Notes under the pieces: generated by a model
What the model saw: only the letters and a program-made list of their open reading frames with translations
Databases searched by the model: none
What the model was told of the DNA's origin: nothing
Source: Deuterostichococcus epilithicus
Lineage: Eukaryota > Chlorophyta > Trebouxiophyceae > Prasiolales > Stichococcaceae
Assembly (NCBI GenBank): GCA_033439295.1
Contig: JAVTLE010000013.1
Location: forward strand, 2,914,001 to 2,978,000
DNA length: 64,000 bases
Direction: 5' to 3'
Position numbers and translations under genes: made by a program
In this document: in pieces, positions 23,001 to 35,300 of the stretch
How positions within the stretch are numbered: position 1 is the first letter of the stretch
Layout of the letters: every line of letters starts with the position of its first letter

Positions 23001-26000
23001 GCCGAGCTGAGGCCGCCGAAAAGTCAGTTCCGACTGGCCGTGGCCTCCGCCCGCCATGCCTGCCGTTGCTGCTGCTGTGCTGCTCGTTCCAATGCCGGCA
23101 CTGCAGCAGTGCTGCTGTAACATGCACAAGGCTGCACAACGGCTTCCTGCCGCTGCCTCCCCCGAGCGCGCTCGTAGGCAGGCGAGGGGCGGAGGCATCC
23201 CGGCACAGCCTGCCGGAACCTCACCGGCACAGGGTCTGGTTGCAGGAACCTGGAGCAAGAGAAGGCGACGCGGTCGCAGCTGGAGGTCGAGGCGGCGTCG
23301 CTGCGCCGGCAGTACGAGTACGCCAAGGCTGCCGCGGCCAAAGGTACATAGTCTCTGTTTTGCTGGGATTGTTCTTGAATTTCTGTACGGCCAGCATGCC
23401 GCCCGGCCTCCCGCTAGAAAAAAGGGCAACCGGCTGTCTCCGTGAGCTGCAACCCTGCTCTGCTGTATGCTGCTGGCCTCAAGACCGAGGCGGAGACGCA
23501 GCTGGTCATGAGTTCACGGTGATGCAGGCGACTGCCGCGCTGTCCAGGCTAAACCCTGAACCCTTGGCGCAGGCAGCCACGACTCCGAGTGGGGCCGCGA
23601 CATCTGCAAGGTGCCAGCCTCCAATGCTGCTGTATGACCATCTCCAGCATTGACGTGGCTGCGCTGTCTCGTATTGCACCCGTTTTTGTGTCTCCCAGAC
23701 GCCGCGTGAAATGCATTGCCAATCCTGACCAATCTGAGTGCCGCCTTGCACGGCGTGTGGCCGCCTTGGCAAGGATCGCCGCGTCAGGGCCTCAACCGTC
23801 GGTTTCCGACATGAAATGGTCAACATTCTCAATCCGGTCAGCAACCTTGTAATATCATAACAAAATTCCTTCTGCAAAACAGAAGCTGGAGGCGGCGGAG
23901 GCACAGGCGGGTGTCGCTGAAAGGACGCGCCAGGCAGCGGCAGTCGTAGCGGAGCAGCAGGCAGGCGAGCTGCGCAGGTGCGAGCACTGGCGCTGGAACC
24001 AGCAGAGTATGTGCAAGCGTATGCTGTTGTCTTGAGAGGAGGGCCTGTGCAGACGGCCGGGCCACACACGGGGTGCTCACAGTGTATGCGCCGCCCTTGC
24101 CTGACGCACTGCGGCCGCAGCAGCTGGGACCTGCGCACTCGACTGGTTGGCACCGCTGCTGCGTCTGCACAGTCAGTGCAGGATACATCCACTGAGCGCT
24201 CAGAGTCTCGTGCAGGCTGCTGGCGAACGCGGAGGCGGAGCAGGGCGCCCTGGAGCGGCGGCTGGCGGATGCAGCGGAAGCAGAGGGCCGCTACCTCACC
24301 GAGCTTCGCGACCTGGAGGCGGCCGCTGCGGACAGGTATTTCATTATGGCTGGCCTGATCTGCAAGTCGTGCCGTAAAAATTCTTATGGGTTCTCTCCCG
24401 CAGCCACTCCCGGCCACGGCAGGGTGCCTCGATGGCGTGCTAGCACCTCTTCGCCGTCCAGCTGACGGTGATGCAGCTGCACGAGTGGAGAGGCGGCAGG
24501 CGGCGGGTGGCGCCATCGCCGCAAGATGGGAAAGGCCATCGACACCTGTGAGACGCACGACCGCTCGCCCCGCAGGGAGGAGCTGGCTGTTCGAGCGGCG
24601 GCGCTTGAGGAGCGCCTGCACGAGCTGCGTGCTGACCAGGGCCAGCTGGCCACCTACAAGCAGGTCAGACTGCCCGACAACCTTGTCAGGACTGCCACCG
24701 CCTGTTCCCCGAGCCCCTTGCTGCATGCCGGACAGGCGGGGCGGCCAGTATCCGACCTGCACAGCCATTGTACGGCGACATCGTGTCTCCGCCGTGCCAA
24801 TCCTTGCCGCGGTCGCCGTGGGGCCGGAGGCGGCCAACACACGTTACCAGGGACCGCAAGCCGGCGGCGACTTCTGCAAACGGATCTGCGATTTTGCATC
24901 GTGACCTTCAAAACTGCAGCTGGCGGCGGAGGCGGAGGCGGCCAAGGCGCGCGTGGAGGGGGAGCTGCTGCAGACCGCGCGGATAGCGAGCAACATGGAG
25001 GCACGACTGCGGGAGGCGCAGGCAGTCGCCGACGCAGCCCGCTCGGCCGCCGCCACCGCCGACCGGCGCGCCTACGAGGCGCGCACGAGCAGCACATGAG
25101 CAGCACATGAGCAGCACCCCACGACGTGCATCCCCGCCGGACACCGTGGCTGCCTGGCTGGCGCCTTGCCTGTGAACTTGCGGGGCTGACGGCAGGCTGC
25201 GCCTGGTGCCTGAGTCAAAACCCGCGACCCCAGGTGTTTGCTTGCTCCTGCTTCGGAGGGAGCAGGAGGAGCAAGGGGAGCTTGCTCCAGGCATGACCAG
25301 CGCACGGAGGCACAAATGGATGGGGCGAAGGATGGACTGCTGAGCCCTGTGCCCCGGGAGACCCTCGCAGGCGGAGCGCCGTGTGGGCCGCGAGGTGGAG
25401 GCGCGCCTGGCGGCCATTGGGACGGACCGCGCCGCCTGGCCGGCGGCGGCGCGGCAGGAGGCGGAGCGACTGGACGCAAAGGCCGCCGGGCTGACCGCCA
25501 TGCTGGCGGGGCTGCAGGCGCAGGTCGAGGATGCCGCGGCAAAGGGGCGGCAGGATGCGCGGAAGCAGGTGCGGTTTCGTTTGCAGGGTTTTCCTTTCAG
25601 GGTGTAGGACTCCTCCGCACAGTCTTCGCGGGTTTGGAGTGTCTGCACGCTTGCCTGCACGAGGCTGCGGGCGGCGGCAGTCAGCTGTGGAGGCTGTCTC
25701 TGCGACGTGCCGGCCTGATGGGGGGACCAGTGCTGCAAGGCCACTTCAGAGCCCTGGAAGTGTCGATGATTGCTTGTGACCAATACCTGGATGAAAGCAA
25801 TTTGTCACGAGGTTCTCGCACACTGCCATTCCATCACAGCAGCTCGTCGAGGGTACTTGCCTGTGCGGCCGGGCGGCGGTTTCAATGTGATCAACACAAC
25901 CACGCCACCGCCACCGCCAGAACGACTGCCACTGACTACTCGTACCTCTTTCACATGAAGACTGTCGGATCCTGCAAGGAGCTCGGCCGCAGCGTCAGGC

Positions 26001-27644
26001 TCCATGCGCTGTGAAGGCGCAATTGTCTGCTGCCTGGGGATGGGCTGTCATACAGGAGACCTGCCTGGCGCCTCCCTCTCTGCTGGCTGTGACTCCTGCC
26101 CAGCACACTGTCGCAGTTCGACCTGCAGCGGCTGGCTTTGACACCTCCCCAGCTTGCTGGTGCGTTTCGACCTGCAGCGGCTGCCTTTGACGCCTCTCCA
26201 GCGTGTTGTCGCAGTTCGACCTGCAGCGGCAGCTGGACGACGCCAAGCACCGCGCCGAGCGGGCGCGGCAGGAGGCCGCCGCCGAGGCGGTCGCCGCCAA
26301 AGAGGCTGCGGCTGAAGCCCAGGCGGAGGCGAAACGACTCAGGGCTGAGCTGGAGGCGGCAGCCCAGGAGGCGATGGCATCGCACATGACGCCCAGGTGG
26401 GATGAAGATAGAGTTTGTGCGACGGCGTCCGCAACCTCGAGAACAGGGGTTGGAACAGCGACCTGCATGGCGCAAGAGCTTAGCTTTTTGGCAAGAAGAA
26501 ATTGCATCCTGGGCACAGAGCGTCCAGCAATTGGCCTGCGGCAAGTCTCGCCGAGTTCTCCAGACGGCAGGTAGCACATTACTCTGAGTCCCGATAGCCC
26601 AGCTTCTCGCCCCTCGTCCGGCGGCCGGCACACATGATGCTGACAGGCTGACTTTCGTGTGTCTGCAGGTATGCCTCCAGCCCCACGAAAGGCCTCCAGC
26701 GCGGCGGCGGCGGCCTGCTGGGCAACGGGCACCACTCGGCCAGCGAACCACGGCCGGCGCGGCCGCCGCCCTCGCCCCGGGTTTTAGGGTTTAGCGGCGG
26801 GGACGGGCCGCAGACGCCGCAATCTGCGCGCATGGCCGGCCAAGGCGGCAGCAACACAAGGCGGGGTGGCGACGCAGGTGCGTGCTGGAAGTCCCGCATG
26901 CACATGCCCATGGCAGGCGTGCTGGTAACGCCGGCTTATCGGCGACGACATCTGGGGCTGGAGGGACGATCTGAGCTGCGGCTGTGGCGCCGACCCGCAT
27001 TACCGTCCCGGGCCGAACAGCCCGAGCCTGTCGATATCGAAAGACTGCTGCGGCACAAGGCTGCTGCAGCAGGAGGCTGCTGTGGCACCGGCTGCAGGGC
27101 GCGCTGAAAGCCCGATCAACGCAATGGCAGCAGGGGATACGAAGTCTAGCTCAGCATCCCCCGATGCAAGCTTGTGTGCGTGTGTGGACAGGCGACGCCA
27201 TCTCGGCGGTGGACCTGGTTTATCTGAAGAACGTCCTGCTCAAGTTTATCGACGCACAGTCCTCCGGCAAAACACAGGTGTGCCCTGTGATCCTGTTGTT
27301 TCCCCTCGAGTGCCTGGCGAGTTGCCGCCGGTGGCGGCGCCCTGCACTGCCGCAGAACGCTTGCTGTAGAGGGGACCGCCCAAAGACCCAACCGGTGCTC
27401 GCTCCTCACGAACCTCAGAAGGCGCATGCGTCGCCGACGGCCAACAGCCACCAGCCAGCACCGCGTTTGTCGCCCTGTGTCCCATCCAATGCTGGCTCAC
27501 GCGCAAAAGCCTGCGTCTGTGCAGGAGCGAGATGCATTGCTGCCGGCGGTGGCGACGCTGCTGCGTGCAACGCCGGAAGAATTCCGCGCGCTTCGCACCG
27601 CCGTCTCGAACGCCTCCTGGTGGCCCGCCTTCGCCGCCAGTTGA
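20061..27644 (+). CDS. GRIP-domain golgin (Golgi coiled-coil tether)
   Basis: The start sits in a good context (CACC-ATG) and reads MSKSYWQQKLQSSLQQSLQ. Phase-consistent exons are 20061-20164, 20320-20545, 20764-20955, 21189-21406, 21654-21848, 22115-22248, 22403-22470, 22706-22828, 22916-23022, 23246-23343, 23883-23977, 24216-24335, 24576-24663, 24920-25078, 25371-25568, 26215-26396, 26669-26877, 27192-27277 and 27525-27644, about 907 residues. Most are Ala/Glu/Gln/Arg-rich coiled coil, with a Gln run in exon 2. The last two exons encode a GRIP domain (DLVYLKNVLLKFID, then ERDALLPAVATLLRATPEEF), which binds Arl1-GTP on trans-Golgi membranes. One phase break between 23343 and 23883 implies a missing exon, perhaps near 23480 (TEAETQL). 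The introns after 22828 and 25078 fit only GC donors. A telomere-like motif lies in or beside the 26669-26877 exon. Confidence 0.88.
26113..26235 (+). repeat. 49-bp tandem copies of acceptor and exon start (golgin)
   Basis: The sequence TTCGACCTGCAGCGGC occurs at 26117, 26166 and 26215, exactly 49 bases apart. The third is the true 5' end of the exon after its CGCAG acceptor. The first keeps the acceptor; the second has GCGT instead of GCAG. The intron therefore carries two earlier copies of its own 3' splice junction. Confidence 0.85.
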
Positions 27645-28212
27645 GCCGGGCACTGCGGGCCTCGGGGGTGTCTGCGTGGTCTTTCTTGACTGCCGGTCGG
27701 CAGGGCCCTTCAGGATGGGAAACCGCTTGTGGCTGGATGAGGAGATGCCGCGCACCGTTCAGAGCCGACGAGGGCCCGCTAGAAACCCTCGGAATGTGGT
27801 GCGGGAACGAGTACCTCCATGCGCACAGCACGTCACGTGTGGAAACACCAGTCACAGGCGCCAGCCTGGGGGCACCTCAGCACATGCGAAGCAGCTGCGG
27901 TGGATCGCCTCAAATTCATACAGCATCATTGGGCGGCTTTCAGAGTGTGTCAGGCAACTGAGACGTTGCAGGACCCGCCAGAGCCTGATCCGTCCGGTGC
28001 AAATTGTTTGCTTGTGGTTTGGTTGACCTAGAACACAACCACTGCAGTGACCTACACCCAAGGCCCGCAAATTCAGCGCAGAGTAGCCTCTCACTTCGTG
28101 ACACCAGCCATCAAACATATCCACCATGCCCGACAGTGCCGCTCGCCTGCTGCCGTGTGCCGCCCCGTTCCCAAGCCCGATGGGCCGCCGCCAGCGGGAC
28201 GGGCAACTACCC
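27645..28212. other. Convergent 3' intergenic region
   Basis: Between the golgin stop and the stop of the minus-strand TMEM144-like gene. No supported exon. The right end contains a CCCTAACCCT motif that overlaps the neighbour's stop codon. Confidence 0.4.
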
Positions 28213-31200
28213 CTAACCCTTTGCAGCGGCGAGTGCCGCGACGCCCGCCACGACGGCGGCGCTGCCGGCCAGCAGTCCCGTAAAGGCTCGCCGGCCGCGA
28301 ACCTCGCCATAGTATAGCGCCCCCCAGCCGGTGGACACCAGCAGCTGTGCCTGGCATGCCGGCCATGCGAGCGCCAGCCCCAGCTCCTGAGAGGTGCAGC
28401 ACAAACAGTGTGTTGACGATCATAGTCAACCCGGCAAGCTCGTGGCCTGCACGCCCATGTGCCTGCATGCAACTCCCAGGGTCGCCGTTGGCAGCTGTGC
28501 ATGGCGCGCCGGCCACGCCACGCTGGCGTGTCAGTCCCAGCTCCTGCGGCACGTCTGGTTGGTCAACCTCGCGATCGATGTGGATCAGAACCAAGGAGCG
28601 CTTGTCCAGTGTGCACCTTCCTGGGCTCGTTGTGGTACACTTGGAAAGGCTGCGCTTGCGGCTCCCCTATCCCACATGCGCTGCCATGGCTTCTGAACCA
28701 ACCCGGAGCTCGGGTCCGCCAGAACAGGTCAAACTTGACTTGGCTGCATCCCACGGAGCAGGGGTCAGGCCGCAGCCCCACCAAAACTTTCAGGTTTAGC
28801 GTTTAAACCCCTTAGACCTACCTGAGTGGCCACGATGCCGAAGAAGTTGCCGGCGCTCCACAGCAGGCCCGCCAGCAGCGCCGGCGGCGCCGCGGCCCGC
28901 CATGACGGCTCCAGCTTCCGCCTGCACAGCCGCGACCGCGGTCGCTGCCATTGAAGGCACCTTCGGTTCAAGGGGCACTGTTCCGCAGCCAGTCTTGCAC
29001 CGGAACCGCAGCTCAGCCAGCTCTCGAAAATATGTCAGATGAGCACGCCACCCCCTCTTTTCCGGCGCCGCAATGCGTCTCAGGATCACCTGGCAGACTC
29101 CACCGCAGTAACGTTTTGACTGGCAGGCTCTGCAAGCTGCCCTCCACTCCCACGCGCGCTCTCATATATACAGGATGCAGACAGTGTGACTGGCTGCAAG
29201 GCACCGCCAGGGACCACGTTCTGCGACTCCCTGCAAGTACTGCCTCGGGCTGCTGCAGCTGTCTTTGGAGACGCACTGGCGCAGGTGCGGCGCGACAGCA
29301 GCGTAGGCGGCCGCTACCACAGCCGTCACCAGCGCGGCACCGACACCAAAAGAGACCAGGTACTCCATGCCGGTCACTGTGCGATTGGCGTACTTCAACG
29401 GCACCTGCGCATCACCACGGACGCCGATCGTGAACACTGTTCGCTCTGTGCAGTGCCAAGCTGGAGCTGAAGGGTCTGAGGCNCTCCCCCCCCCACGACC
29501 GCGCGCTCGGCGCACTTCGGCGGCACCTGCACATGCCACCGCGGCAGACAGTGCGCAAGCGCCGCAGCGCATGCCCCCCGCCGCACATGCTGCCGGGTTG
29601 CGACGTGCAGGGTGCAACAGCAGGTGCCTGCCAGCCGTCTGCAAGACGGCAGAGTGCGCACAACACACATGGTCGGTGCCAGTCGCAATTGTCATGCTCG
29701 CATGCCTCTCGAGACCTGTGCCAGGTTTGATGCCAGCCGCGCGTCTGGCTGAACACCATCTGAACACGGCCGGCGGAACACCCGCTGCTGACACTACACA
29801 GCTCTCCGCTTGTCGAGAGGCATTATCACCCACCAGGAGCCATTGGCGGCGCAGGCATGCTCTACGCAGGCATTCCAGCTGCCGTCCCCTGGTAGATGTT
29901 GATACCGCTGCTGACTTTCTGCTTTTGTACATCACTCACCAGGAAGGAACCATTGGCGACGCCGACGTACACCGCGCATGCGATGCCGACGCCATAGCTG
30001 GCGCGTCCTGACACAGCACCGGCGGCAGTGTCGGCGACCGGCGCCTCCGTGGCAACGGCGGCAGGAGCATGTGCAGCAGCTCGCGCATCGGACGGAGGCT
30101 CCTCCGGCGGCGCCGGTGGTGGGAGGAAGGTGCCTGCAGCTAGCTCGACTGCGCCAGCTGTCAGCATGTCTCTATGACTGTCTCCATGTCCCGTGTCAGG
30201 TGATCGAGGGTTCATCATCTGCGGGCCATCCAGCGGCAGCTGCAGAAGCTTTGCCAGGCTGGGAAGCGAGTAGCATCCGACCTACCTCACCTTCTGCGCT
30301 GCTACTGCCATCCCCGCTGCCATCCACCAGGCGCCGTGTCTCGGAGTCAGCGGCTTCCGCGTCCAAGGCAACTGACGGCGGCGCCTTGCCGCCCCCTGGC
30401 CGTGGCAAAGCTGCGGCGGAGCCTGAGATCACGCCCACAGCCGCCATGCCCGCCGCCATCAGGCACAGGCCTGCAGTGCAGGTCCTGAGATTTCACAAGA
30501 GCGACCAGTGGAACCAGCTGCCAGGGCCAGGCTTTGGAGTATCTGGTGGAAACCTATGGCTGCTTGCATCCATATTCTTAATTAGAAGTAAAGGAGAGTT
30601 TTGTGGTTTATGATTTCTGTCAGCGGCCACCTGTCACCGCCAGCGGCAGGCTGCGGATGCGCTCGTTGAACACGGCGGATCCCCAGATGAAGGACACAAA
30701 CACCGACAGCCCGCTCCAAAGCGCCTGTGAAACCGCCAAACCCGCGGCCTGGATGGCGACGATTGCCGCAATGCCGTTCAGCACCTGCGTGCAGCCGCAG
30801 CGTCCTTTTGGCTGACAAACTCAACGAGGTGGCATGTGAAACATTGCAGCATTGAAGCTTGGCCAAGTCAGCATGCTCCTGCACCTGCAAGATGCCTGCA
30901 GAAGGGAGGCCAGCTGTCGTATGCTACTGTCAGGATCAGCAGCACGAGCTGAACGGTATGCAGAGACGGCGCACCCATATAGCGGCGCCGAGGGTGCCCC
31001 ACCATGTGAAGCGCAGCGGCGCGGCCAGCAGCGCGAGCCAGCAGGTCGCAAAGCACGCCGCGCTCTTGTAGCCCTGCACCACTATCGGGTGCACCTGCAC
31101 GCACCGCAGGCAGCTGACGCGCTGCACATTGCGTGTCGCTTGCGCTGCCAGCCACAGCCAAGGCGGGACCGCTGCTGATGGCTGCAGCTTAGACATCGCT

Positions 31201-31361
31201 TGCATGCAAGGTCCCAGACCGGTATCGGCGCCTCGCCTGTACCTGATACTGTTGCGCACCTGGGCTTCCTGCAGGCGACGGCTCTTGATGGGCACGCCGA
31301 AGCTGCCAAAGGAGGCGATGGCGCCGAGCACCGCCGCCGCACCCAGCGCTGGGCTGCCCAT
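28213..31361 (-). CDS. TMEM144-family multi-pass membrane protein (putative carbohydrate transporter)
   Basis: Eight exons fit in frame, 391 residues: 31260-31361, 30975-31094, 30631-30784, 30291-30470, 29940-30157, 29277-29404, 28822-28921 and 28213-28386. Family blocks are clear: FGSFGVPIKS at the N-terminus, QGYKSAACFATCWL, FTWWGTLGAAIW, GLAVSQALWSGLSVFVSFIW, FNERIRSLPLAVTG, LLWSAGNFFGIVATQ and GLALAWPACQAQ with YYGEVRG. These match TMEM144 (DUF1632, drug/metabolite-transporter fold), with about ten membrane spans. Between the halves is a soluble Pro/Ala-rich linker (about residues 145-250) of low complexity. A sugar or nucleotide-sugar substrate is a family-level guess; no substrate can be read. 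Three of its introns carry decayed copies of neighbouring exon edges. Confidence 0.87.
28494..28543 (-). repeat. Decayed copy of TMEM144-like exon 8 start
   Basis: The minus strand reads CGCAG then GAGCTGGGACTGAC, matching the true acceptor and exon start at 28386 (CAG then GAGCTGGGGCTGGC). Similarity resumes at GGCCGGC and GCACAGCTGC. The copy is 157 bases upstream in the intron and is not in frame. Confidence 0.65.
29498..29526 (-). repeat. Decayed copy of TMEM144-like exon 6 start
   Basis: After a GCAG, the minus strand reads GTGCCGCCGAAGTGCGCC, against GTGCCGTTGAAGTACGCC at the real exon start (29404). The translated edge VPPKCAERAV mirrors VPLKYANRTV. Offset 122 bases. An N at 29483 and a C run lie beside it. 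Confidence 0.7.
29834..29860 (-). repeat. Decayed copy of TMEM144-like exon 5 end and donor
   Basis: The minus strand reads CGCCAATGGCTCCTG then GTGGGTG, echoing the true 3' exon end CGCCAATGGTTCCTTCCTG then GTGAGTG at 29940. The intron base runs that follow are also similar. Here the copied edge is the donor side, 106 bases downstream. Confidence 0.65.
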
Positions 31362-32364
31362 GCCGCGCCAGGGCCGCGTGTGCCGTCACATGCCGGTGTC
31401 GGGCCAGGGTGTGCGGCTGGCCGGTCTGCCGAGCACCTGCTGAGGAAGGCCGGAGACTTGCGGGTGCAGCGCTGCGCGAGAGCGCGTGTCAAGCGGCGCG
31501 CCTGTGGAATGTTTCGCAGCCCAGAGGCAAGTCAGCCATTATGACGCAAATTTGATCACATGCAAAAGAGACCTATGCAGATAGATTGGCAACGGAAGAG
31601 GCTGAGCGAGTGGACTTCGAAAGAGTGGGAGTCACTTTGTTATGCCACGCAAATCTCTCCAAACTCGCGCACGAAACTTGCTGCACTTACCGAAGGCCTA
31701 GCGCTTGATGCGGACAAGCGGACATTGCGGAGGAGTCTGCTGTCAAGCGGCATGCCGCTGTGGAAGCAGGCCTTGACGCTGGAAGCTGACCTGTCGGGCT
31801 GTCAGACACGAGCGGTTGAATTGGCAGACGGCTGTCGAGCTTGCGCCACACAGTAGCCTTCGTAACCACAGCACTGACGCATCGATCTCCGTCACGGATC
31901 TGATCGCAAACTCGTATCTGGAGGCGCAGACACCGAACCGTGGAGGCGTACGCCTAGGTCGCAGCAATCGTGCGCAGAAGGTCGGACTTAACCGACAATC
32001 AGAGTTGCGTGTTGCACGTCTGCCGGCGCGCAAACTAACAGCAGCATCTTCGACTTATATCTCAACGCTTACAGCAGCACACAGCGCTGATCCGCCAGAC
32101 TTCCGTGGCGTTTGACGGTTAGCACTGCTGCAGCAAAGCTGCAAACGGCTTTGTCGCACTCCTGCGCTACAGCGGCGAAGATGCAAGGCGTCTCAAGAGC
32201 CTTGGATATCATTACAACTGAGCTGCTTTAGCAGCGATGTTGCGGCTGCAGCCTGCGATCGAGTTTCTCGTGCATGGATTGACGAGTTCCGAAATGTGAC
32301 TCGGCAGCTCGGCAGCTCACTGGGTCAGCACAGACCAATCGATTCATATCAAGAATCTTGCACT
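31362..32364. other. Divergent intergenic region
   Basis: About 1 kb between the TMEM144-like start and the SGNH protein start. GC falls compared with the genes. Short open frames at 31560-31856 and 31816-32115 (+) have no recognisable domain or splice context; I do not call them genes. Confidence 0.4.
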
Positions 32365-35300
32365 ATGCAGCAGCAGCAGTTCCTAACGTCCACTGCGAAG
32401 GCATCAGCCGCACCGCGCCACAGCAGCGATGGCTCGCCAAAGTCAGCCGGGCGAGTCAAGAAGCAGCTGATCTTCAACGTGGTGGCCTGCACAATGGCGA
32501 TATTTCTCGTGCTGCGCTCGGGGATGGAGCGTCTGGCGCCGGACTGGAGCCATGCCCACCTCGGCGACCACCTCCTGCTGCATGCGCATCGAGGAGGTGC
32601 GGCAGGTGTTCAGCTCCTTTTTGCACGTATACCACTATCTGTAGAATCCAGGTGAAGTTTGCTCTTAAACTGATGTACTATGGTGTGCGAAAGTGTCAGG
32701 TATATGCTGATAGATGCATGCACAGGCTGGTGCCGGTGGCATGGCATAGCAGACGATGGCCACCGACTGCCTGCTTCAGGTCGGCGGAAAACACACTGCC
32801 TGGTCCTCTTTCAAGCACTACAGGCACGAAAGCTGACTTCGTGACGTTTCCGCCCGCAGGTGGTGGTGGCATCACAGTCGAGCAGCCACCCTGTGAGTAC
32901 GGCAGCATGCCGGGCCGCTGGGTCAGCCGCAACAAGCAGCCGCCTGAGTGGCGGCTGCTGGACAGGCGGTGCGCCCTACGCCCGCTGCTGAAGGGCGTCA
33001 CGAAGGCGCCGCCAAGCGGTGGGTGCAGCTTCTTGCGGATGGCATCGCTGGTCGTCTTGCGGATGACGTTGCTGGTCGTCTTGGGGAGCTGAGCATGCAT
33101 GCATGCGCATGGGTATCCAGCAACTGTGGCAGCACCTGCACCCCTGCACCAATCTGTCAAGGAGGCTTTGCCGGAAGGCGCACAGGCGCACACTGCATGC
33201 AAGTAGACGCAGTGCACGACACGGTGCATGCGGCCTTGCGACGCACAGTCAAACCGTTCAGCAGCTGTGTCAACCCCTACGGTCGACCACAGGCGCCACA
33301 GAGCGCTGAAACACATGCATGCATGCATGACAGGATAGCCTTGCCCATTCATGCCCTCGAAGTACGTTTCATCACGGTACATGCTTCATGTTGCTGCAGG
33401 CGCGGCGCCGATGGGCGTCCTGCTGATTGGCGACAGCACTGACCGGCGGCTGGTGGAGTCGGTGTGCCCGCAGAACCCTCTCTACTTCGCAGACCCTGAC
33501 GACGAGGCACCGGCGTTCCGTGCGCTGCAGTGCCAGCTGCCGGGCCTGACCATTGCGGCGTACCCCATTTGGGGCATCTTCGCCAAGGGTAGGAGGCGGC
33601 TTATTTTGATCCTCCTGCAGGCACGAGGTCCATGTCATGATCCTCCAGATGCTTTGTTATATCCTGCACGTTAGGTGCAATGTTCGACCAGCAGCAACGT
33701 GGAGGACTGGCGGCTGCTGCTGTGGTGCAGATATGTAACCACCTGAGCAATCTTGAATACTCACTCGCATGCAGGGCCATACCAGGACAACTTCCGTGAG
33801 TCGTGCGCCGTGCGTATCCCGCGCGCCTTCAGGCTGTACCAGCAGCGGTTTGGCCGGTGCGCTCCTCTTCGGTTTGTCAGAATGGCTTGCGGGGTTTTGC
33901 GCCTGCCTGTGCAATACCCACACAGACTGCCCAAGCCTGGCACGTCTTCCTGAGGCCGGACAGCATTTGGCATGTGCATTTGTATCTGATACGCCTCCTG
34001 CTTACGCCCTGTCCTTTGCACATCATGTGCAGCACAGCTTGCAGGGTCTACTGCGTCGATATCTGCATGCATGAGCGGCGCCAGCTTGCACGACATTTGC
34101 TGAATTGCCACGGGGGGACCACCGCAGGGCGCCGGACATGGTCATACTGTCGTCCAACTTCTGGGACATCGGCGCCATGCGGGTGAGCAGCTCCTGTCAA
34201 CGATCCCATCCCCTAAAAACCAGGCGTGCCGTGCTGCTGCCCCGGCTTCATGCCGCATGCACCCTATAATGGCCTACGAGGCAGCTCAGACTCGGCCATC
34301 GCAGCTCGATGACCTGCGCTGCAGCTCCTCTTGAAGGATCCCTCCTCTCAGGGCTTCTGTTTGACCGACCTGTGCCACACCACCTGTGCCACAAAGGGAC
34401 TGCAACCCTCAGCCCATGTCGTGCCCGGCGACTGCAGAGGCGACGGCCGCTGTGGATCGATGGGCGCGACGACCTGCCATACGACTACTTCCAGGACTGG
34501 CTGCGGGATGCGGCCTCGGCGATGCGCCTGGTGGCCGCCGCCGCGCCGCCCGGCACGCCGCTCGCCTGGCATACGCAGCACTACCCGCAGGTAGGAAGCG
34601 CAGCAACGAGTATGCAAGTTTGTCAGTCCGGTGCCGGGTGCAGCCGCAGGAGTCCTTCCACCGGGAGTGAGCTCGGCGGCAGGCCCGCTGGGTGGGGTCA
34701 CAATGAACCGCACAAGGCGCCGCCAGGAAAAGGCGCACACCTGTTGCGCATGGGGCGCCAGCTCGCAGGCAACTGCTGTCGTCGCATGACATCAGGGCAG
34801 GAGACACCGGCACAGGGGCCTCAGTGCATGTGTCTAGCTGCCTGCAGTTCAACCCGAAGACAGGGCGCAACCAACACCACCACCTCGGCCGGCGCGCCCA
34901 CGTCACACAGCTCAACGCCGCCGGCCGCCACGTGTGCACGGCGCACAAGGCACGCCTTCTCAGTGGCTAGAACGGCCTGTCCTGATCTTTGAAATGTGCC
35001 TCCCCCTGGCAGACTGCTTTCGCAGCCCTGAGCGAGGGCCGCTCTACTGGGTTCTCGCTGCTACCGAACGAGGAGGGCGCTGCAGTGTGCCCAGCGAAAG
35101 GATTCCGGCTGCACTTAGCATGACGAAGCCGCTGCCGCTGTGCGGCAGGCCTGCCTGCATTTGAGCCTGAGGCGCGATCGTTCAGACGATGGCCGCCTGA
35201 CGCTCCAGCTCCTACACACGCTACAGGGCTGCCACCTGGTGGACCTGGAGCTGATGACGATGCAGTGGGGCGACCCTGCCGCCTACCTTAGGCCAGGCGA

